Positions 23,187 to 28,302 of a stretch of 28,302 nucleotides of DNA are shown one piece after another. The notes beneath the pieces are model-generated. The model was not told where the DNA came from. It made no database searches and was given only the letters and a program-made list of their open reading frames with translations. Numbering within the stretch: position 1 is the stretch's first letter; each line of letters begins with the position of its first letter. The translations under genes were made by a program, and so were the position numbers. Origin of the DNA: Streptomyces sp. NRRL B-24484 (GTDB lineage: Bacteria; Actinomycetota; Actinomycetes; Streptomycetales; Streptomycetaceae); contig NZ_JOAI01000066.1 in the NCBI RefSeq assembly GCF_000717715.1, positions 1-28,302 of the forward strand, in the 5' to 3' direction.

Positions 23187-23876
23187 ATGGGTGTTCATCT
23201 CATCACCGGTTCGGGTTCGGGTATCGGAGCGGCCGTGGCCGCCCTGCTGGCGCAGCGGGGTGAGGAGTTGTGGCTGTTGGCCAGGGACGCGGCGCGGGCG
23301 GAGCAGTTGCGGGAGGCGTTCCCCGGCAGTCGTACGCTGGTCGCCGATCTCGCCGAGCCGGCGGCGTTGGCCGCGGTCCTCGTGGGGCAGGGGGTCCCGG
23401 GGCGGCTGGACTCGCTGCTGCACGTCGCCGGGGTGATCGAGGCCGGGACGGTGGCGGAGCTGGGTGCCGGTCCCTGGTACGGGACGATGGCGGTCAACCT
23501 GTTGGCGCCCGCCGAGCTCACGCGGCTGATGCTGCCGGCGTTGCGGGCCGCGCGCGGGCACGTGGTGTTCCTCAACTCCGGTGCGGGGCTGCACGCTCCG
23601 CCGGGTCTCGGTGCCTATGCGGCCTCGAAGTTCGCGTTGAAGGCGCTGGCCGAGTCGTTGCGGGCCGAGGAGTACCCGCGGGGGGTGCGGGTCACGGCCG
23701 TCTATCCGGGTGAGGTCGACACGCCGATGCAGGTCCGGTTGCACGAGCGCCTGGGGCTGCCCTACGACCCGTCGGCGTGTCTGGCTCCGAGGTCGGTGGC
23801 CGCGACGGTGGTGGGTGCGCTGGACCTGCCGCGGGACGGCATGGTCAGCGATGTGATGCTCCGGCCCGGTTGTTGA
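23187..23876 (+). CDS. short-chain dehydrogenase/reductase (classical SDR)
   Basis: The 229-residue product has the classical SDR layout. The cofactor motif TGSGSGIG is at residues 7-14 and an Arg-rich loop (LARDAARAEQ) favours NADP. DLAEPAALAAVL, HVAGVIEAG in place of the NNAG motif, the catalytic serine strand VVFLNSGAG, and YAASKFALKALAESLR with the Tyr-x3-Lys pair follow in order. VTAVYPGEVDTPM completes the fold. Substrate is unknown. The transcript may be leaderless. Its last 32 bases overlap the 3' end of the leftward ABC transporter gene, so the two genes are convergent and cannot have independent terminators between them. Confidence 0.92.
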   Translation: MGVHLITGSGSGIGAAVAALLAQRGEELWLLARDAARAEQLREAFPGSRTLVADLAEPAALAAVLVGQGVPGRLDSLLHVAGVIEAGTVAELGAGPWYGTMAVNLLAPAELTRLMLPALRAARGHVVFLNSGAGLHAPPGLGAYAASKFALKALAESLRAEEYPRGVRVTAVYPGEVDTPMQVRLHERLGLPYDPSACLAPRSVAATVVGALDLPRDGMVSDVMLRPGC

Positions 23877-25749
23877 GCTCCGGGCCGTCCTCCTCCCCCA
23901 TCAGCGTGCGGTAGCCGGGCACGGTGGCGAGCAGCGTGCGGTGGGTGCCGATCGCGGGTCGTGTGCCGTCCAGGAAGAGCACCCGGTCGGCGCGGCGGGC
24001 GGGGCCGGGCCGGTGGGTGATGGTCACCACGGTGCCGGGGCGGGCCCGGAAGGCGTGTTCGGCGCGGAGCTCCGCGGCGGCGTCGAGGTGGCGGGTGGCC
24101 TCGTCCAGGACGACCAGGCGGGCGGTGGAGAGGTGGGCGCGGGCGAGGGCGATCAGTTGGCGCTCGCCCGCGGACAGTGCACCGGGGTCGATCCGGGCGT
24201 CGAGCCCGCCCGGGCGTTCGGCCAGTGCGGTGGCGCCGACGGCGGCGAGGGAGCGGGCCGCCTCCTCGTCGGATGCCTCGGGGGCCAGCCAGCGCAGGTT
24301 GTCGCCGAGCGGGCCGCCGAAGACGTACGGGTCCTGGGGCAGCAGCACGCGGGCGCGGGCCAGGTCCGGCCCGGGGATCCGGGTGAGCGGGATGCCGCCG
24401 AGCAGGACCAGTCCGCGGTCGGGCCGCACGATGCCGGTGAGGAGGTCGGCGAGCGTGGACTTCCCGATCCCCGACGGGCCGACCACCGCGAGGTGTTCGC
24501 CGTCTGCGAGGGCCAGGTCGAGGTCGGTGAAGACCGGTTCGGCGGTCGGGCCGTAGGCGTGGGCGACTGCCGTGAGCCGCACCGAGCCGTCTCCCGGTGT
24601 CGTCGGGAGGGCCGCCGCGGCCGCCGCGGCTGTCGTGGTCGGGGGTGTCGGGGCGGCGGGGGGTGTCGGGGCGGTGGTGCGGGGGTCGTTGCCCGGCCGG
24701 GCTGACGTGGTGGCGAGGCGTTCGGCCGCGACCGCCATCCGCAGCCAGGAGGCGCCGACGCCCTGTACGAGGAGCCGCAGCGCCGGTTCGAGCGTGCCGG
24801 TGAGGTAGGCGAGCACGCCCAGGACGGCGCCGGCGGTGAGCCCGCGCCGGACCAGTGCCGGTGCGGCCAGGACCACCAGGAGCAGCGGCAGGTGCGCGCC
24901 GGCGGCGACGATCAGCCGGCGCACGGCGGCCGTGCGGGCGAGTGCCCGGGCTGCGGCCGCGTTCGCGTCGACCGCGGCGAGCACCTCCTCCTCGGCCGTG
25001 CGGTCGGCGCCGCAGGCGACCAGGTCGCGCAGGCCCTGGACGGTGTCGACGAACCGCCGTGCCAGGTCCTCCTCGGTCGCGAACGCCTCCCGCTGCCGCC
25101 GTGCGGTGACCGGGGCCAGTGCGGCGAACAGCAGGAGGGCGGACAGCAGGGGCACGGCGACCAGGGCGGCCGCGGCCGGGGCGAGGACGGCCGTCCCGGT
25201 CACCACCGCGGCGACGGTCAGGGCGAACTGCGAGACCAGGAGGAGTTGTCCGGCCGCGGTGTCGCGCACGGCCTCGACTTGGCGGGTGAGTTGGGCGACG
25301 GCCACCGCGGCGGACCCGTCGGGCCGGCCGCGGGCCGCCACGGCGCGGTGGAGCAGCCCGGTGACCACCTCGCGCAGCAGTCGGTCGCGCATCGGTTCGA
25401 CGAGGCGGGCCAGCCACGGGTAGGTCTGCCGGGTCGACCAGGCGCCGACGGCGGCGGCCAGCGCGAACAGGGCGAGCCAGCCGGCCGCCTGGAGCGGTCG
25501 GTGGCCGAGGAAGCCGCGGTCGACGGCGAGGGCCAGGGTCTTGCCCGCGGCGAGGGCGGGCAGTGCCGATCCGAGGGTCCAGCCGAGGAGCCGCATCAGG
25601 GCGCGCCGGTCGGTACCCAGTGCGGTGCGCAGCAGGCGCATCGCGGCGCGGCCCCCGGGCCCGTCCGCGGCCGGTGACGCGGCCGGGTGCAGGGTCGCCT
25701 GCGGGGCCGGGTACGGGGGCGGGGCCGGGTGGTCGGTGCGCGGGGGCAT
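23845..25749 (-). CDS. ABC exporter half-transporter, catalytic-site subunit
   Basis: The 634-residue product starts at ATG 25749 with GGAAGGA upstream. After a Pro-rich 35-residue start, about residues 45-350 form six membrane helices of the type-1 exporter fold. A Pro/Thr/Ala linker leads to the nucleotide-binding domain: Walker A GPSGIGKST (about 424), Q-loop LLPQDPYVFGG, signature LSAGERQ (variant of LSGGQ, about 523), Walker B LVVLDEATRHLD with the catalytic Glu, and the H-loop His in TITHR. It follows the 26210-28192 subunit on the same strand after a 460-base gap. Together they should form a heterodimer. The cargo is unknown. The 3' end overlaps the SDR gene. Confidence 0.92.
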   Translation of the reverse strand: MPPRTDHPAPPPYPAPQATLHPAASPAADGPGGRAAMRLLRTALGTDRRALMRLLGWTLGSALPALAAGKTLALAVDRGFLGHRPLQAAGWLALFALAAAVGAWSTRQTYPWLARLVEPMRDRLLREVVTGLLHRAVAARGRPDGSAAVAVAQLTRQVEAVRDTAAGQLLLVSQFALTVAAVVTGTAVLAPAAAALVAVPLLSALLLFAALAPVTARRQREAFATEEDLARRFVDTVQGLRDLVACGADRTAEEEVLAAVDANAAAARALARTAAVRRLIVAAGAHLPLLLVVLAAPALVRRGLTAGAVLGVLAYLTGTLEPALRLLVQGVGASWLRMAVAAERLATTSARPGNDPRTTAPTPPAAPTPPTTTAAAAAAALPTTPGDGSVRLTAVAHAYGPTAEPVFTDLDLALADGEHLAVVGPSGIGKSTLADLLTGIVRPDRGLVLLGGIPLTRIPGPDLARARVLLPQDPYVFGGPLGDNLRWLAPEASDEEAARSLAAVGATALAERPGGLDARIDPGALSAGERQLIALARAHLSTARLVVLDEATRHLDAAAELRAEHAFRARPGTVVTITHRPGPARRADRVLFLDGTRPAIGTHRTLLATVPGYRTLMGEEDGPELNNRAGASHR

Positions 25750-25911
25750 CGGCGGTGTCCTTCCGGGCGGTTCGCGGGCGGGGACGGCCTGGGGGTCACC
25801 GGACAGGGAGGCCCACGACGGAGGCCGGGCCCGCCCGGAGACGGGCGGGGCCGATCCGGAGGCCCACGGAGGCCGGGCGGCGATCCGGACCGGGGCATGC
25901 CGGCGGGTGTC

Positions 25912-26085
25912 CGGTGCGGTGCGCAGCGGGTGTGCGGCGGCGCGGTCCGCGGGCCGGTCCGCGGGCGGTGGCGTGGTCGGGGTCGGGTGCGGGGCCGGGG
26001 CCGGGTGGTCGGGGTCGCGGGCGGGGCCGGGTGGTCGGTGCGCAGCGGGGTCGGCGGCAGCGGCGGTGTCCTTCCGGGCGGGTCG
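25912..26085 (-). repeat. decayed duplicate of the 5' end of the downstream ABC gene
   Basis: Bases 25620-25780, covering the ribosome site, start codon and first 40 or so codons of the ABC gene at 25749, reappear diverged at 25914-26085. Examples are GTGCGGTGCGCAGC at 25620 and 25914, and GGCGGTGTCCTTCCGGGCGG at 25751 and 26062. In the duplicate the start codon reads CTG instead of ATG. It is a tandem duplication that has lost coding capacity. Between the copies (25790-25910) is only a short direct repeat (GGAGGCCCACG twice). Confidence 0.7.
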
Positions 26086-26090
26086 GTGGA

Positions 26091-26208
26091 TGCGCAGCGG
26101 TGCGCGGTGGTCGGTGCGCAGCGGTGCGCGGTGGTCGGTGCGCAGCGGTGCGCAGCGGTGTGCGGTGGTGTGCGGTGGTGTGCGGTGGTCGGTGCGCAGC
26201 GGTGGTGG
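26091..26208. repeat. 24-bp tandem repeat between the two ABC genes
   Basis: TGCGCAGCGG begins at 26091, 26115 and 26139 with 24-base period. Degenerate GTGTGCGGTG steps follow, with a last TGCGCAGCGG at 26193. The array ends at the stop codon of the first ABC gene (26210). It is likely a minisatellite without coding role. Confidence 0.85.
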
Positions 26209-26209
26209 G

Positions 26210-28192
26210 TCAGTCCGTGCCGGTGAAGACGGCGCGGTAGTCGGGGTGGGACCACAGTTCCCGGTGGGGTGCGAGGGCGCGGATCCGGCCGTGTTCCAGC
26301 CAGGCGACGGTGTCGGCGAGGGCGGCTGCGGCGGGGCGGCGGGTCACCGTCAGCCGGGTGCGTCCGTGCTGTGCCCGGAGGGCTTTCAGGACGGCGGCCT
26401 CGGTCGCCGAGTCGAGGCTGGAGGTCGCGTCGTCCAGTATCAGGAGGCGGCTTTCCCGGGCGAATGCCCGGGCCAGGCCGAGGCGTTGGCGTTCCCCTCC
26501 GGAGAGGGGGGCCGCGGTGGTCGGCGTGCGGTAGCCCTCGGGGAGGCGTCGCACGAACGTGTCGGCCCGGGCGGCGACGGCGGCGTCGCGGCTGCGGTGC
26601 CGGGCGGTGGGCGGAGCGCCGAGCACGATCGCCTCCTCGACGGTCGGTCCGTGCAGGACGGGGTCCGCGAAGGCGCAGGCGACGGCGGTGCGCAGGTCCT
26701 CGGGGCGGACGGTGCCCGGCGGGACGCCGTCGAGGAGCGCCGTGCCGCGGTCGGGGGTCAGCAGGGCGGCGGCGACGGCGGCGAGCGCGGAGGTCTCCTT
26801 GTCGTGGGCCCCGACCACGGCGGTCCACGAGCCGGCGGGCAGGTCCAGGTCGACCCGGTCCAGCAGTGTCGCCTGGCCGGCCCGGACGGTCACCTGCTTC
26901 AGTTCCAGTCGGCCGGAGCCTTCGGGGAGCGGCCGGTGCCCGCGCCGGGGCACCGGTGCTGCAAGCGTGTCGGCGAGCAGGACGGCGCCCGATCCGGCCC
27001 GGGCGACGTCGAGCAGGCTCTGCGCGGCGCCGAACCCGCCGAGGCCGATTCCGGCGTAGCCGAGCGCCGTGAGCATCCCGCCGACGCCGAGGGAGCCGGA
27101 GGCGACCGCGGCGCCGGAGGCGGCCAGCACGGCGAGCTGGGTGGCCGGTGCCAGCAGGGCGGCGGCGAAGGCGATGCTGCGCTGGCTGTCCCACATCGCG
27201 GTGCCCTGGCGGGAGAGTTCGGGGACGGGCTGCAGGACACGTTCGATCTCCTGCGGCAGGGTGGCGGACGCGGCGATGCTGCGGCTGCCGGAGACGGCGT
27301 CCAGCAGCCGGGTGGCGACGGCGGCCTGCGCCCGCTGGTAGCCCTCGCCGAGGCGGGCCGTCCGGCGGAGCTGGCGCCGGACCGCCAGGTAGCCGAGCGG
27401 GGCGGTGACGGCGAAGGCGAGCGCCGCCGGTGGTGCGAGGACGGCGAGGGCGGCGACGGCTGCTGCGGCCATCAGCAGTTGGGCGGCCGAGTACACCAGG
27501 GCGGGGGCGGCGAGGGCGGCCTGCGGTGCGCTGCCGGTGAGGCGGGCCGTCAGTTCGCCGACCGGCGGCCGGTGGACGGGCATGGCGTCGCCCGCCAGGG
27601 TGTGGCGGACCGTCTCCTCGCGGAGCCGGGCGGTGGCGTCGGCCGAGGCCCGCGGGCCGGCGTACTGGGCGAGGGTCTCTGCGGCCGTGAGTACCAGCAG
27701 GACGGCCGCGGGCGGGAGGGCGGCGGCGGTGCCGCCGCCGAGGGCCCGGTCGACGGCGCGGCCGAGGACGGCGGGCAGCAGCAGCGTCGCGGTGGTGCTC
27801 GCCGCCACGGACAGAGCCAGGACGGCCGCCCAGCGGCGGCCGTGGGCGAGCACCCGCAGCAGAGCGGCCGCGGCCCCGGCCGTGTGCCGCGGCCGGCGGG
27901 CAGACGCGGGCGCAGGCACGAAGGCGGGCGCAGGGGCAGGCACGGGCGCAGGCACGGGCGCAGGCACGGAGGCAGGGGCAGGGGCAGGGGCAGGGGCAGA
28001 AGCGGGCGCGGAGGCAGACGCGGGCGCAGGCACGGAGGCGGGCGCAGGGGCAGGCACGGGCGCAGGCACGGAGGCGGGCGCAGGGGCAGGCACGGAGGCG
28101 GGCGCAGGGGCAGGCACGGGCGCAGGGGTGGTGTCGGACCGGTCGTGCGCCGGGGCGTTCGCCGTCACGGAGTCGACGGAGTCGGTGGACAT
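26210..28192 (-). CDS. ABC exporter half-transporter with degenerate ATP site
   Basis: The 660-residue product starts at ATG 28192 behind GGGAGGG. Residues 20-100 are an unusual Pro/Ala/Val repeat (PAPVPAPAPASVPAP and similar). Residues about 108-390 are the six-helix exporter domain. In the nucleotide-binding domain the Walker A position reads VVGAHDKETS instead of GxxGxGKS/T. Walker B is LLILDDATSSLD (Asp in place of catalytic Glu), and the H-loop His is replaced (TRRP). The signature LSGGERQ is canonical. By the established heterodimer model its signature would complete the active site with the partner's Walker A, while its own Walker A site is probably non-hydrolytic. It is upstream of, and likely co-transcribed with, the 634-residue subunit. 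Confidence 0.9.
   Translation of the reverse strand: MSTDSVDSVTANAPAHDRSDTTPAPVPAPAPASVPAPAPASVPAPVPAPAPASVPAPASASAPASAPAPAPAPASVPAPVPAPVPAPAPAFVPAPASARRPRHTAGAAAALLRVLAHGRRWAAVLALSVAASTTATLLLPAVLGRAVDRALGGGTAAALPPAAVLLVLTAAETLAQYAGPRASADATARLREETVRHTLAGDAMPVHRPPVGELTARLTGSAPQAALAAPALVYSAAQLLMAAAAVAALAVLAPPAALAFAVTAPLGYLAVRRQLRRTARLGEGYQRAQAAVATRLLDAVSGSRSIAASATLPQEIERVLQPVPELSRQGTAMWDSQRSIAFAAALLAPATQLAVLAASGAAVASGSLGVGGMLTALGYAGIGLGGFGAAQSLLDVARAGSGAVLLADTLAAPVPRRGHRPLPEGSGRLELKQVTVRAGQATLLDRVDLDLPAGSWTAVVGAHDKETSALAAVAAALLTPDRGTALLDGVPPGTVRPEDLRTAVACAFADPVLHGPTVEEAIVLGAPPTARHRSRDAAVAARADTFVRRLPEGYRTPTTAAPLSGGERQRLGLARAFARESRLLILDDATSSLDSATEAAVLKALRAQHGRTRLTVTRRPAAAALADTVAWLEHGRIRALAPHRELWSHPDYRAVFTGTD
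27895..28125. repeat. in-frame GC-rich repeat coding for the Pro/Ala tail
   Basis: Short units such as GGCGCAGGCACGGAGGC recur in irregular order. They encode the Pro-Ala-Val/Ser-Pro-Ala segment at the N-terminus of the ABC subunit. All changes keep the frame. Such DNA is prone to length variation between strains. Confidence 0.8.
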
Positions 28193-28302
28193 GGGCCCTC
28201 CCGGGGCAGTTGGCCGGCCGGCGTAGGAGTGGGCTTTACGGAGGGTCTGCGAGCAGGCCGCGAGCGGGCGCAGACGGACTGTGGGCGCGGGTGCAGGCGG
28301 GG
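28193..28302. other. upstream region of ABC exporter gene at the window edge
   Basis: The 110 bases contain the ribosome site of the leftward ABC gene and presumably its promoter. No plus-strand gene starts here. No -10/-35 pair is clear. Confidence 0.4.

Noticed and set aside
23762..25417. A 551-codon minus-strand frame inside the ABC gene region
   Set aside because: It is an out-of-frame Arg/Pro-rich reading of the ABC transporter gene, whose Walker and signature motifs fix the true frame.
26091..26208. The 24-bp repeats considered as a repeat-protein gene
   Set aside because: They sit between a stop codon and a degenerate duplication, the period decays within 100 bases, and no start signal accompanies them.

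Overview
The window looks like chromosomal DNA of a Streptomyces or close Streptomycetaceae relative. GC content and third-position GC are very high. The gene families fit that group: an RbpA-like RNA polymerase-binding protein, helicase-associated-domain proteins, a membrane-anchored XRE regulator, and IS110, IS256 and IS3-type transposase scars. There is no core synteny block such as ribosomal, division or cofactor genes. The window reads as an accessory region built from small functional cassettes separated by decayed mobile DNA.

Layout. (1) 0-4.4 kb: a possible leftward gene start at the left edge, an RCC1-repeat lipoprotein gene, a chimeric helicase-associated-domain ORF, a HEAT-repeat protein gene, and a frameshifted second helicase-associated copy. 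(2) 4.4-10.2 kb, minus strand: a sugar-binding lipoprotein gene followed by a 1370-residue modular secreted GH35 beta-galactosidase gene. Upstream is a control region with three spaced TATGT boxes, short palindromes and a near-consensus DasR-type (dre) box. (3) 10.2-14.1 kb: an IS110 transposase tail, a frameshifted membrane-protein gene, a secreted cysteine-rich protein gene, a perfect 50-nt palindrome, a CGAAC repeat cluster, a membrane-spanning XRE regulator gene, and the start of an IS256-type transposase. (4) 14.4-15.8 kb: a divergent DoxX/HxlR pair sharing an operator-like site, then a truncated DDE transposase. (5) 15.8-19.5 kb: mostly non-coding or decayed DNA around one lower-GC orphan gene (17.3-18.4 kb) with Cys clusters. 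A small minus-strand ORF, a possible zinc-ribbon relic and a third helicase-associated fragment also lie here. (6) 19.5-21.4 kb: a TetR regulator and a target-like NAD-binding oxidoreductase gene, each preceded by a related palindrome. (7) 21.4-23.2 kb: a fourth helicase-associated relic, a 48-bp tandem repeat between convergent genes, and an RbpA-family gene. (8) 23.2-28.2 kb: an SDR gene convergent with, and overlapping, a two-gene heterodimeric ABC exporter. One exporter subunit has a degenerate ATP site. A decayed duplicate of the second subunit's 5' end lies between the two genes.

Functionally, the best-supported units are the sugar-binding protein with the galactosidase, HxlR with DoxX, TetR with the oxidoreductase, and the two ABC half-transporters. 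The least understood parts are the XRE regulator with its CGAAC boxes, the 17.3 kb orphan gene, and the repeated helicase-associated debris. I found no CRISPR array, tRNA or rRNA. All family assignments rest on reading motifs by eye. No database search was run.
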